A stretch of 64,000 bases of DNA from Microbacterium sp. H1-D42 (GTDB lineage: Bacteria; Actinomycetota; Actinomycetes; Actinomycetales; Microbacteriaceae). The notes under the pieces were generated by a model that worked only from the letters and a program-made list of their open reading frames with translations, searched no databases and had not been told where the DNA came from. How positions within the stretch are numbered: position 1 is the stretch's first letter; each line of letters starts with the position of its first letter. Shown piece after piece: positions 42,632-53,270 of the stretch. Location: contig NZ_CP093342.1 in the NCBI RefSeq assembly GCF_022637555.1, positions 3,410,001 through 3,474,000 of the forward strand, in the 5' to 3' direction. The translations under genes and the position numbers were made by a program.

Positions 42632-43402
42632 CTAGTTGAACGTGGTGCCGTATGCGGGCTGGATGCGGAGGTTCATGAACTCGCGATCCTCGCGCTCATG
42701 CGACGCCATGAAGTAGATGTATGAGATGCCGCCGGCGGGGCTGCCCACGCTCGGGTGATATCCCCGCGGCACCGAGACGAGGTGCCCCTCCCGCACGAGG
42801 GAGACCGAGTGCGGGGCATCCATGCCGTCGTCGTCGTAGGCGAGCTGCACGCCGAACGAGCCGTCGAGCCCGAAGTAGACGTACGTCTCCTCGCGTTCGA
42901 GGGTGTGCTCGTGCGGAGGCCAGGCTGTCCAGCCGCCGAGCGCCCCCTTCGCCTGACCGCACAGCACGCGCTGCGAGTCGAAGTCGCCGTCGATCACGTC
43001 CCACACGTCCCGCAGCGTGTTGGCTCCGGCATCGCCGTACACGTTGTGGCGTCGCGGATCTGCATCGACGTCGGCGAAGGCCAGGTGTGCGAAATCGGTG
43101 GCGCGGTCGCAAGGCACCCAGAACGCCATCACCACGGGCAGCTCCGAACCCTGCGGACGCAGGGTGATCGAGTCGCGCCACGGCACGTAGAGAGTGTCGC
43201 GCAGAGTCGCCGTCCCGCTTCCGGATGCATGGTCGAAGTCGACTGAGCCGGCGATCACCACGAGGACGAGCTCTTCATCGGCGGTCGGAATGCTCACGTC
43301 TTCACTGACTTCGAACCGCTGCACCGACGTCAGTCGCTGGCCGATCTCGTGTGCCTCGACCCGACGGGTCAGCTGCTGTGGCAATAGGTGGACAGAGGTC
43401 AT
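42632..43402 (-). CDS. IolB/KduI-like isomerase
   Basis: A 256-residue bicupin of the 5-deoxy-glucuronate isomerase (IolB) family. The metal-binding stretch is PPHEHTLEREETYVYFGLDG, followed by the conserved GHLVSVPRGYHPSVGSPAGG. IolB acts in myo-inositol breakdown, but no other iol gene is present, so a different uronate-like substrate is possible. Its start lies 6 bp after the M24 stop and it is followed within 8 bp by the epimerase gene: one operon. Confidence 0.8.
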   Translation of the reverse strand: MTSVHLLPQQLTRRVEAHEIGQRLTSVQRFEVSEDVSIPTADEELVLVVIAGSVDFDHASGSGTATLRDTLYVPWRDSITLRPQGSELPVVMAFWVPCDRATDFAHLAFADVDADPRRHNVYGDAGANTLRDVWDVIDGDFDSQRVLCGQAKGALGGWTAWPPHEHTLEREETYVYFGLDGSFGVQLAYDDDGMDAPHSVSLVREGHLVSVPRGYHPSVGSPAGGISYIYFMASHEREDREFMNLRIQPAYGTTFN

Positions 43403-43408
43403 GGTCGA

Positions 43409-44473
43409 TCAGCCCTTCTCGAGAATTCCCGGCCGCACGCGGCCGTTGTGAACATGTGCCGGCCAGCCCCCACCTGGGCGGCCGAGCACGGTGGGAGTTC
43501 CAGGCCCGACGACCGCGACGTCTTCGGCCTTGAACCCCGCATGCGAGGGGTTCCAGGCCACCACCATGCCGGGAGCCAGGTGGAGGTTCTCGCCCTTTCC
43601 CGCGATGACCTCGCGGGCGACGAGACCGGCCAGCCCTCCCTGGTGGTGCGCTTTCCACGCGTCGCTCTCCAGTCCGGATTCGGCGTAGGCTCGCGTGCCG
43701 CGTGCGAAGACGCCGTTCAGATCCGCACCGGCGACGGAAGCATCGAGGAATGCGCCCTCCACCTGCAGCAGGCGCTGGAACAGATCCCGCTGCTCATTCC
43801 CCAGCGGGCCGAGGGCCGTGATCCGCGTGACGCTGGTGACGACGCCGTCGCGCTGCGCGCCGACCGAGACCAGGACGTTGCCCGCGAGGGGTTCGGCGGA
43901 CGGAAACGGATGCTTGACGCGGGCGAACCGGTCGCCGCTGCCCACCAGCAGCACCGCGGGCTGAATGCCGTTCCGACGCAGCGCTCGGGCGAGGTCCCCC
44001 GCCAGGTCCCGCTCCGAGGCACCGCCGTCGGCGAGCAGCAGCGCGTCCTCGACGACCCTCGTGACGTCGTCGGTGAGCGCCTCGAGCCGGGTGAGGTGCT
44101 GCGGCAGCATGGTGCGCCGCAGCACCTTCAGGTCGGCGGTGAACGCCGCATCCGTCTCTTTCGCCATCGGCCACTGCTGCCATGGAACGGCTTCGAACTC
44201 CAGGGCTGCGCCCTGCACAACACCGCCGAGCATGAGGTCCCGCACCTGTTCGATCTCATTGACCGGGGCGATCACTCGGACGACCGGCTCGTCACTCAAC
44301 GCCGACAGATCGATGACGAACGCCGGATCGGTGCTGCCCTCGCGCACCGCGCTGCGGATGCCCAGCATCCAGTTCAGCACCAATCCGTCGTCGATCACCG
44401 CACGATCGAGTCCGTGCGTCGCCGCGAGTTCTGCGATCCGCTGCAACGGCGCGGTCAGATCCCAATCGGTCAC
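43409..44473 (-). CDS. M24 (pita-bread) family protein with degenerate metal site
   Basis: A 354-residue protein with an N-terminal creatinase-like domain (about 1-130) and a C-terminal pita-bread fold. Canonical M24 peptidases have two Asp metal ligands in a GA-GY-sDmTRT stretch; here the equivalent reads VLVSVGAQRDGVVTSVTRI, with Ser at both places, and the NPSHAG segment replaces the usual Glu-Pro-Gly. So it is probably not a metallopeptidase; creatinase-like C-N hydrolysis or a structural role is possible. Same operon as the TRAP binding protein and IolB-like genes. Confidence 0.75.
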   Translation of the reverse strand: MTDWDLTAPLQRIAELAATHGLDRAVIDDGLVLNWMLGIRSAVREGSTDPAFVIDLSALSDEPVVRVIAPVNEIEQVRDLMLGGVVQGAALEFEAVPWQQWPMAKETDAAFTADLKVLRRTMLPQHLTRLEALTDDVTRVVEDALLLADGGASERDLAGDLARALRRNGIQPAVLLVGSGDRFARVKHPFPSAEPLAGNVLVSVGAQRDGVVTSVTRITALGPLGNEQRDLFQRLLQVEGAFLDASVAGADLNGVFARGTRAYAESGLESDAWKAHHQGGLAGLVAREVIAGKGENLHLAPGMVVAWNPSHAGFKAEDVAVVGPGTPTVLGRPGGGWPAHVHNGRVRPGILEKG

Positions 44474-44506
44474 GCTGCGACCCCTCCTGCTCGGTGCGGT
44501 CTCTGG

Positions 44507-45526
44507 TCAGGCTGCGGCGCGAATGGCGTCGTAGAGGGCCTTCTTGTCATCCGTGTCGAGGACGTCGTCGACCATCGGCTCCAGCACGGCCCGGAACGCG
44601 TCGGCGTCGACTTCGTTGAACGTCGAGCCGGCGGCTTCGGCGGTCTTGACCGCTTCGGCGGACTGCGCATCCCAGATGGACATGAACTCGTCGACCGAGT
44701 TCAGGAACGCCGTCGAGACGATCTGCTGGTCCTCATCGCTCAGGGAGTTGAAGACGTCCGAGTTCAGCACCAGGAAGTCGGCGCCGATCAGGTGGCGGGT
44801 GTACGAGAAGTAGGGTGCCACCTCGTAGTGCTTCTCGGTGACGTAGGAGACGCTGTTGTTCTCAGCACCGTCGATGACGCCGCTCTGCAGCGCGGTGTAG
44901 ACCTCGCCGAACGCCATCGGCGCCGGCGATCCGCCCATCGCTGTGAGCATGGACACGTGCAGCTCGCTCTCCTGCACTCGGACCTTCACACCGGCGAGGT
45001 CGGCCGGCGTCTCGACCGCGTTCTGCGAGTTGTACACCGAGCGCGCACCCTGCGTGTAGGCGCCCACGATCGTCAGCTTGTTGCTCGACTCGAGCGACTT
45101 GAACAGCTCCCCGGTGATCGTGGGATCGTTGATCGCCTTCATCTGGTGTGCTTCGCTGTCGAAGACCAGCGGCATGTCCAGCACGGCGAAGTCTTCGTTC
45201 AGGTTGTTCATCTGCGTGCCAGAGATCGATGCCGCGTCGACGGCACCGCTGCCGACGAGCTGGACGCTCTCCTGCTGCGCGCCGAGCACGGCGTTCGGGA
45301 AGATCTGGACGTCGACCCGACCGTCGGTCTTCTCACGGACCTCATCGGCGAAGCTGGTGAGTGCCAGGTAGTTCGGGTGCTCTTCGGTCTGGTTCAGCGA
45401 CAGCCGGATCTCGACCGTCTCGGCGGCGCCGTCGCCTTCGGACTGCGTCGTGCCGGCGCAGCCGGTGAGGGCGAGCAGTGCGACCGTGGTGATGCCGAGC
45501 AGGCGGGCGGTGGACTTGATCTTCAA
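44507..45526 (-). CDS. TRAP transporter substrate-binding lipoprotein (DctP type)
   Basis: A 339-residue DctP-family solute receptor. The N-terminus has a lipobox (LLALTGCAG), so it is membrane-tethered; then EIRLSLNQTEEHPNYLALTSF and GVIDGAENNSVSYVTEKHYEVAPYFSYTRH, the helix typical of DctP. The start is a TTG at 45526 with AGAGGAGC before it. No DctQ or DctM membrane subunit is encoded in the window, an unusual absence. It heads the operon with the M24, IolB-like and epimerase genes, likely under the LacI regulator at 45738. Confidence 0.88.
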   Translation of the reverse strand: MKIKSTARLLGITTVALLALTGCAGTTQSEGDGAAETVEIRLSLNQTEEHPNYLALTSFADEVREKTDGRVDVQIFPNAVLGAQQESVQLVGSGAVDAASISGTQMNNLNEDFAVLDMPLVFDSEAHQMKAINDPTITGELFKSLESSNKLTIVGAYTQGARSVYNSQNAVETPADLAGVKVRVQESELHVSMLTAMGGSPAPMAFGEVYTALQSGVIDGAENNSVSYVTEKHYEVAPYFSYTRHLIGADFLVLNSDVFNSLSDEDQQIVSTAFLNSVDEFMSIWDAQSAEAVKTAEAAGSTFNEVDADAFRAVLEPMVDDVLDTDDKKALYDAIRAAA

Positions 45527-45657
45527 GGGGTGCTCCTCTGTGACGGGCGGGCGTGGGCGCGACGGAACGTCAGCTGCGACGATGGATCGGCTTGCTCTCA
45601 CGCAGTGGATCGGGTGGTTGCGCTCATCACAGCACACGATCGACGACCGCATCGCGG

Positions 45658-45672
45658 AGTTGCCAACTGTTG
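45658..45672. promoter_or_regulatory. Candidate LacI operator
   Basis: AGTTGCCAACT (45658-45668) is an odd palindrome overlapping CAACTGTTG (45664-45672). It lies in the 211-bp divergent gap between the TRAP operon and the lacI-type gene at 45738, where an operator is expected. It differs from the operator of the second LacI protein in this window. The assignment is by position and symmetry only. Confidence 0.3.
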
Positions 45673-45737
45673 CGAGAACCACCAGGTGCCCCAATACCGG
45701 AAATCTCGCGCCACCAGGCGAGAACTAGGATGACGAC

Positions 45738-46745
45738 ATGGCCGCACCGTCGGATCCGTCGCGTCGGGTCACCATCTACGATGTTGCCGAGGCGGCCGGA
45801 GTATCGCCGTCGACGGTGTCGCGCGCGCTCTCGCGTCCGGGCCGCATCAGCGCTCTGACCGCCGACAAGATCCGTGTGGCCGCCGATGCGCTCGGCTATC
45901 AGCGCCTGGCGGGTCTGCCCAGCGGAGAGCCCGCCGAGCTTCGACTGCTCGTAATGCTGGTCAATGACATCGGCAACCCGGTGTTCGTCGAACTCATTCG
46001 CGGTGTCGAGGCCGTCGCTGACGCTGCCGGCTACACGGTGGTCCTTCTCGACTCTCGGGAGAGTCACGTCAGAGAGCGCCTCGTCGAGGAGTTCTTCCCC
46101 GCGGTCAGCGGCCTGGTGCTGGCGAGCCCAAGACTGTCGGATTCGGGCATCCGACGCCTGGCGAAGACCCGCCCTCTCGTGGTGCTCAATCGCGCGGTGC
46201 ACGGGGTGCCATCGATCCTGGCCGACACCGCCAGGGGAGCGCGCACCGCCGCAGGCCACCTCCATGATCTCGGCCACCGCGAGATCACCTACCTCGCCGG
46301 CCCTGAGACATCATGGGCCGACGGGATGCGCTGGCGCGCTCTGCAGGAAGCAGCACGCGAGCTCTCGATCAGAGTCCGCCGACTGGGTGCGCATCAGCCG
46401 ACCGTCTCCGGCGGTCACGCCGCCGCGAGATCGTGGATGGAGCAGCAGACCACAGCAGTCCTCGCGTTCAACGACGTCGTCGCAACGGGCTTCATGCAGG
46501 TCGCCGAGGAGAACGGATTCGATGTCCCGACTGATGTGAGCGTGATCGGCTTCGACAACAGCCAACTGGCCTCACTGGTTCGGCCCGGCCTGACCTCGAT
46601 CGCTGCACCGTCCCGCAAACAGGGTGAAGCCGCCGCCCGCGCCCTCATCGACATCATCGACGGCGCCCGCCCCGACCCGATCCCGCTGTACCTGCCGACC
46701 CGCCTGATCTCGCGGTCGTCGACGGCACCGGTGCCCCCGGCGTGA
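45738..46745 (+). CDS. LacI-family regulator of the TRAP/IolB cluster
   Basis: A 335-residue LacI/GalR repressor: DNA-binding domain at 11-60 (VTIYDVAEAAGVSPSTVSRALSRPGRI), hinge near 55-65, and periplasmic-binding-like sensor domain (LVMLVNDIGNPVFVELIRGVEAVA, and FNDVVATGFMQVAEENGFDVPTDVSVIGFDN). Divergent from the TRAP, M24, IolB-like and epimerase operon, which it presumably represses until a sugar-like inducer arrives. Confidence 0.92.
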   Translation: MAAPSDPSRRVTIYDVAEAAGVSPSTVSRALSRPGRISALTADKIRVAADALGYQRLAGLPSGEPAELRLLVMLVNDIGNPVFVELIRGVEAVADAAGYTVVLLDSRESHVRERLVEEFFPAVSGLVLASPRLSDSGIRRLAKTRPLVVLNRAVHGVPSILADTARGARTAAGHLHDLGHREITYLAGPETSWADGMRWRALQEAARELSIRVRRLGAHQPTVSGGHAAARSWMEQQTTAVLAFNDVVATGFMQVAEENGFDVPTDVSVIGFDNSQLASLVRPGLTSIAAPSRKQGEAAARALIDIIDGARPDPIPLYLPTRLISRSSTAPVPPA

Positions 46746-46859
46746 CGCGGCCGGCCGCAAACGCAGCCACCGCGAACGGCCGAGTCACGGCCGGGTGAGG
46801 GCCGACGAATAAGCGCCTAAACTGGAGGTGCCCCGCCGGCCCCTGATCTTGGAGTGCGC

Positions 46860-49187
<2,328 letters not shown>

Positions 49188-49243
49188 CCGATCGACGACC
49201 GATCCGTCAGCCCCCTGAACCGAAAGACTCCGAGAAGAGCCTG

Positions 49244-49390
49244 ATGAACTCCACGCACGAAGAAGCCGAAGACCTCTCCGTCTACAGCGAGCGTCGCCAG
49301 AAGCGCATCCGCGTCATCGCCTGGGTGACCATCGGGTCGCTGATCCTGGTCGGCGGCGGCGCAACCGTCCTGTCGCTGCTGTTCGGCTGA
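49244..49390 (+). CDS. Small single-pass membrane protein
   Basis: A 48-residue protein: a charged head (MNSTHEEAEDLSVYSERRQ) and one membrane helix (about 23-46, IRVIAWVTIGSLILVGGG). The ATG at 49244 comes 56 bp after purL, and a GAGAAGAG segment lies upstream. It ends seven bases before the GDSL gene, so all three may share an mRNA. Function unknown. Confidence 0.55.
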   Translation: MNSTHEEAEDLSVYSERRQKRIRVIAWVTIGSLILVGGGATVLSLLFG

Positions 49391-49396
49391 TCTGCG

Positions 49397-50083
49397 GTGA
49401 AGGACCTCAAGCGTCTGCGCGCCCTGCTCGCGTCGGACAAGCCGCTGAACTGGGTGCTGACCGGCGACTCGATCACGCACGGGCTGCTGCACACGCTCGG
49501 CGAGCGCAACTACGTCGACCACCTGCACGAGCTGGTGCGCGGCGACATGGGACGCGTGCAGGACGTCATGATCAACACGGCCATCAGCGGCTGGCGGGTC
49601 AAACTGCTGCTGAAGGACTTCGACCGGCGCGTCGCCGCGTGGAAGCCCGATGTCGTGACGCTCATGATCGGCACGAACGACTGCTCTGACGCCGGCAAGT
49701 TCCCCGTGATCTCACCGGCCGAGTTCGCGGCATCCGTCACGGAGTTCGTCCGCCGCGTGCGCGCCCTCGGGGCGATCCCGGTGCTGCAGACGCAGCCCAC
49801 CATCGACGTCGCACACGCCCCCGAGCGGGCGCGCATCGCCCAGTTCGCGCAGGCGATCCGCGATGTCGCCGCTGCAGAGGACGTCATCCTCGTCGACCAG
49901 TTCGCGAAGTTCACCGAACTCGGCCACGGCGGCGTCGCGATGAACCTGCTGCACGACCCATTCCACCCCGGCGCAGCAGGACACGCCGTGCTGGCCCTGG
50001 AGATCGCCCGCGTCCTCGGACTGCAGCCCCCACCGGCATCCGATCGAGTGCTGCCCGACCTCGCCATCCGCGCCGCGCGCTGA
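49397..50083 (+). CDS. SGNH/GDSL hydrolase
   Basis: A 228-residue lipase/esterase of the SGNH type. Block I is WVLTGDSITHG (nucleophile Ser), block II includes INTAISGW, block III GTNDCSD (oxyanion Asn), block V DPFHPGAAGH (Asp and His). No signal peptide, so it acts inside the cell, perhaps on acetylated sugars or short esters. The start is a GTG at 49397, close behind the small membrane protein gene. Confidence 0.92.
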   Translation: MKDLKRLRALLASDKPLNWVLTGDSITHGLLHTLGERNYVDHLHELVRGDMGRVQDVMINTAISGWRVKLLLKDFDRRVAAWKPDVVTLMIGTNDCSDAGKFPVISPAEFAASVTEFVRRVRALGAIPVLQTQPTIDVAHAPERARIAQFAQAIRDVAAAEDVILVDQFAKFTELGHGGVAMNLLHDPFHPGAAGHAVLALEIARVLGLQPPPASDRVLPDLAIRAAR

Positions 50084-50162
50084 GCGACGCCTCAGGTGGC
50101 GGGTCTTGGGCCGCCGCGCGCGATCAATCGTGCGCCGGTGGAACCAGCCGCACGCAACTCGG

Positions 50163-50176
50163 TGCAATCGGTTGCA
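50163..50176. promoter_or_regulatory. LacI operator copy 1 (before the regulator gene)
   Basis: TGCAATCGGTTGCA, which is the exact reverse complement of TGCAACCGATTGCA found at 55609-55622 and 58529-58542. It lies 135 bp before the GTG of the LacI gene, consistent with autoregulation. A further GTTGCAG nearby (50181-50187) resembles a half-site. Confidence 0.75.
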
Positions 50177-50310
50177 GAGGGTTGCAGAAGCCGATAGAGT
50201 CCACACTGTACCCGTTGATGCGACGGGGTACAGGATGGGTATACGTGGATGACACCGTCGTCGTTCCACCACAGGACCTCGGCACGCGCCCGGGGCGGAA
50301 AGGGCTCACC

Positions 50311-51282
50311 GTGGCCAAAGTGACGATCTATTCGATCGCAGAAGAACTCGGCGTGCATGCGTCGACGGTGTCGCGGGCGTTCAGCCGTCCGGATCTGGTG
50401 AAAGACGATGTGCGGCAGCGCGTGCTCGACACCGCAGAGCGTCTCGGCTTTCAGCCCAGCCGCGTCGCCCGACGTCTGGCGACGGGCAGCACCGGCGCGA
50501 TCGGTCTGCTCGTGCCCGACATCACGAACCCGTTCTTCCCCCCACTCGTGCGCGAGATCCAGGCTGCCGCGGGCGAGGTCACCGTCGTGCTCGTCGATGC
50601 CCAGGGCTCTGCCGAGGCCGAGCCGGCCCTGATCGCACGGCTGCGAGCGCAGGTCGACGGCATCCTGCTCGCCTCCCCCCTCGCGTCGGACGACGTGCTG
50701 CGCGAAGCGATCGGCTCGACGCCGACGGTCGTACTCAACCGCGAGATTCACGACCTGCCATCGGTGGTCAGCGACATGTCCACAGCCCTGCATGCCGCGG
50801 GCGACTATGTGTATGGGAACGGTCACCGGCGCGTCGCGCTGCTCACCGGCACGGTCGGCTCGTGGGCGGCCGAGCAGCGACGCGATGCGATCCGCGCGTG
50901 GGCGGCGACCACCGACGTCGCACTCACCGAGCTCGGTCCCTTCGACGCTTCCTACGACGGCGGCCGAGCAGCGGCCAGCGCCTTACTCGACACCGACGCC
51001 ACAGCCGCGTTCGCATTCGACGATCTCACCGCCTGCGGCGTGATCGCCGGCCTGGCGGAAGCCGGCGAGCGCGTTCCCGATGATCGTTCCGTGATCGGCT
51101 GCGATGACGTGCTGCTGGCGCGTGTGGTGACACCCACCCTCAGCACCGTGCGGACACCGAACGAAGAGCTGGCACAGACCGCGATCGCGACGCTGCAGGC
51201 CGCGGTCGCGGGTGAAGAGACCGCCTCCGCGCGGCTGGAGGGGACCTTCGAGCCACGGCAGTCGATCGCGTCGGCGGCCTGA
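50311..51282 (+). CDS. LacI-family regulator of the amino-sugar regulon
   Basis: A 323-residue LacI-type repressor: HTH at 4-25 (VTIYSIAEELGVHASTVSRAFSRPDLV), hinge QPSRVARRLATGSTG, sensor domain from LLVPDITNPFFPPLVREIQAA to the end. GTG 50311 follows GGAAAGG. The operator copies at 50163, 55609 and 58529 are of the LacI half-site type (TTGCA palindrome), so this protein is the likely regulator of the two divergent operons that follow. Convergent with the Gfo/Idh gene, 9 bp between stops. Confidence 0.93.
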   Translation: MAKVTIYSIAEELGVHASTVSRAFSRPDLVKDDVRQRVLDTAERLGFQPSRVARRLATGSTGAIGLLVPDITNPFFPPLVREIQAAAGEVTVVLVDAQGSAEAEPALIARLRAQVDGILLASPLASDDVLREAIGSTPTVVLNREIHDLPSVVSDMSTALHAAGDYVYGNGHRRVALLTGTVGSWAAEQRRDAIRAWAATTDVALTELGPFDASYDGGRAAASALLDTDATAAFAFDDLTACGVIAGLAEAGERVPDDRSVIGCDDVLLARVVTPTLSTVRTPNEELAQTAIATLQAAVAGEETASARLEGTFEPRQSIASAA

Positions 51283-51291
51283 ACGAGACCA

Positions 51292-52203
51292 TCAGCACAG
51301 GCTGCGCCTGGCCGTCTGCGCCGCGGCGAAGACGTTCGCGTACACAGCGGCCGTCCTCGCCGCACTGACCGCCGGAGTTCCACCCCGAGCGAGCTCGAGC
51401 ATGGCGTCCGCCGCGCCGTGATACCCCAGCTCCGCCGCGCCCGGCGCGAGCTCGACGACCCGCACGCCGCGGTCGGTCACCGCGCGCACGGCGTAGACGT
51501 CGGTGCCGTCCACGCCTGACACGCTGACGTTCACCTCGACCGTGCCGATCCGCGCGCGGACGGTGCCGTGTGCCTCGGATGCCGTCGGCAGTCCCTCCCG
51601 CGCCGCGGAGCCATCCAGGATCTCGGCCCGCCCGCCTGGCAGCAGCACGTCGACCATTTCCCAGGCATGCACTCCGAAGTTCACCAGCGTGCCGCCAGCC
51701 CCGGTGAGCTCGTCCTGCCAGCTGCGCGGCTCCAGAAGCGCGGCGATGCTGTGCTGCACGCGCACATCGAGGGTGCGCAGCTGCCCGCCGGCGATCTGCT
51801 CGGCTAGGGCCACGAGCTTCGGCGCGAAGCGCAGCACCGACGAGGTGAAGCGGGGCGCGCTCCCGGCCGCTGTCCACTCCGCGTAGGCCGCAGGCGTGCT
51901 GGCGACGGTCTTGTTGAAGAACGCCGGTGTTCTGCTCTCGGCGACCACCAGGGCAAGCTCCGCGGCGCGCGGCGTGCGGACGGTCGACACGATCAGATCG
52001 GCCTCGGTGAACAGACGATCCCGATCGGCAACAGCGGAGACCTCGAACTCAGCGCAGAAATCCGCCGCGCGGCTGGGATCGTCGACGTCCCACAGCCCGA
52101 TGATCTCCGCGCCAAGAGCGCGCAGATTCCGGGCGTCCGAGAACGCGTGCGAGTGCGCCGCCCCGGCGAACGCGACGCGCGGTGCCCGCTCGCCGCGACG
52201 CAC
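51292..52203 (-). CDS. Gfo/Idh/MocA-family oxidoreductase
   Basis: A 303-residue NAD(P)-dependent sugar oxidoreductase. The Rossmann part reads VAFAGAAHSHAFSDARNLRALGAEIIGLWDVDD; the usual EKP motif is changed to FFNKTVAST, and the C-terminal part has the open-faced sheet with GTLVNFGVHAWEMVDVLLPG. The start is a GTG overlapping the TAG of the preceding gene by one base (TAGTG). Last gene in the leftward operon. Related enzymes handle anhydro-sialic acid or inositol-type sugars; the substrate here is unknown. Confidence 0.85.
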   Translation of the reverse strand: MRRGERAPRVAFAGAAHSHAFSDARNLRALGAEIIGLWDVDDPSRAADFCAEFEVSAVADRDRLFTEADLIVSTVRTPRAAELALVVAESRTPAFFNKTVASTPAAYAEWTAAGSAPRFTSSVLRFAPKLVALAEQIAGGQLRTLDVRVQHSIAALLEPRSWQDELTGAGGTLVNFGVHAWEMVDVLLPGGRAEILDGSAAREGLPTASEAHGTVRARIGTVEVNVSVSGVDGTDVYAVRAVTDRGVRVVELAPGAAELGYHGAADAMLELARGGTPAVSAARTAAVYANVFAAAQTARRSLC

Positions 52204-53270
52204 TACCGCAGCCACTCGTCGCGATGCTCGGCGATGAACTCGTCGTCGAGCAGCTCGGGATACGCATTCCGCACCCGGCGGATCTCGTCGGATTGACCGG
52301 GCGAGAGCCCCTCGTCCGGATCGAGGCACCAGATGCCCTCAAGCAGCCCTTGCTGTCGCAGCACCTCGTGCACCCCGGCGATGACCCCGTGGAAGTCATT
52401 CGCAGGGTCGAAGACGGCCTGGTTCAGATCGAGCAGGTCCGTCGCGGTCGACGAGAGCTCGGCCAGTGCCTCGCGGTCACCCGCGGCGCCCCGGTGCACT
52501 TTCTGCAGCATCCGCACCGCCGCTCGCGTGCCGACGGCCCACTGCCCGAGCAAGCCGCCGGCGAAGCGCAGCGTCTGGCGATCATCGGGCGTGTGTACGT
52601 GATACTCGGCCAGCAGGTCACTCACGATCGCGTCGTCGTTGCCGGTGTACAGCGCGATCTCGCTCGCGCGTCCCGACTCGGCGATACCTCGCACCAGCTC
52701 GAGCGTGCGGTAGCGATCGAAGGGTGCCGCCTTGACGGCGACCACCGATGGAATCGCCCCGAAGTCACGCCAGAACGAACGATCGAGCGCTGGCCCGCCG
52801 ATCGCCTGCTGCAGATAGAAGCCGACGACCGGCATCACCTGGCCGACGATCCGCGCTCGCTCCAGCAGGTCGGCTGGTGTGGCCCCGGCGACGCGGGGGC
52901 TCAGCAGCACCGCGTCGTAGCCCAGCGATCGCGCGAGCTCGGCCTCGGCGACTGCCTGCGCCGCCTCACCGACGACGCCGGCGATTCGCACCAGCGACGC
53001 ATCGCCATGGGAATCCATCTCCTCGGCGGCGAGAGCAAGCACCGGTTCGAACAGGCCGTGCTCGGGCAGCCGGATCTCGAACTGGGTCGTGTGCACTCCG
53101 ACGGCCAGACCGCCCGCCCCGGCCGTGAGGTAGTACCGGGTGAGCGCTCGCTGACGTCTTTCATCGAGACGACGTGACGCGTCGAGGGCGAGCGGGTGGG
53201 CGGGGATCACCGTGCCGCGCGCCAGCGTGGCCGCGGCTTCGAGGCGCAGAGCAGGATGGGCGGAAGCCAT
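52203..53270 (-). CDS. DHDPS-fold aldolase-like protein
   Basis: A 355-residue protein of the dihydrodipicolinate synthase/N-acetylneuraminate lyase superfamily, longer than the usual 290-300. The Schiff-base Lys is in SVVAVKAAPFDRYRTLELV, and the TIM-barrel elements are VIPAHPLALDASRRLDERRQ, GGLAVGVHTTQFEIRLPEHG and VGFYLQQAIGG. The usual G-T-T-G-E loop is replaced by GVHTTQF, so the substrate differs from DapA and NanA. The position before Gfo/Idh suggests a sugar acid or keto-acid aldol reaction. ATG 53270 overlaps the preceding stop (TGATG). Confidence 0.82.
   Translation of the reverse strand: MASAHPALRLEAAATLARGTVIPAHPLALDASRRLDERRQRALTRYYLTAGAGGLAVGVHTTQFEIRLPEHGLFEPVLALAAEEMDSHGDASLVRIAGVVGEAAQAVAEAELARSLGYDAVLLSPRVAGATPADLLERARIVGQVMPVVGFYLQQAIGGPALDRSFWRDFGAIPSVVAVKAAPFDRYRTLELVRGIAESGRASEIALYTGNDDAIVSDLLAEYHVHTPDDRQTLRFAGGLLGQWAVGTRAAVRMLQKVHRGAAGDREALAELSSTATDLLDLNQAVFDPANDFHGVIAGVHEVLRQQGLLEGIWCLDPDEGLSPGQSDEIRRVRNAYPELLDDEFIAEHRDEWLR

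Noticed and set aside
42632..43402. A myo-inositol catabolic operon
   Set aside because: Only an IolB-like gene is present; iolA, C, D, E and G are not in the window, so the name is not extended to the cluster.
43388..45733. A 781-codon open frame on the plus strand across the M24 and TRAP genes
   Set aside because: It runs antisense through two well-supported genes and their gap, with typical shadow composition; no start signal.
46854..46859. GTG at 46854 as the purL start
   Set aside because: It overlaps the GGAG that best serves as ribosome site for the GTG at 46860.
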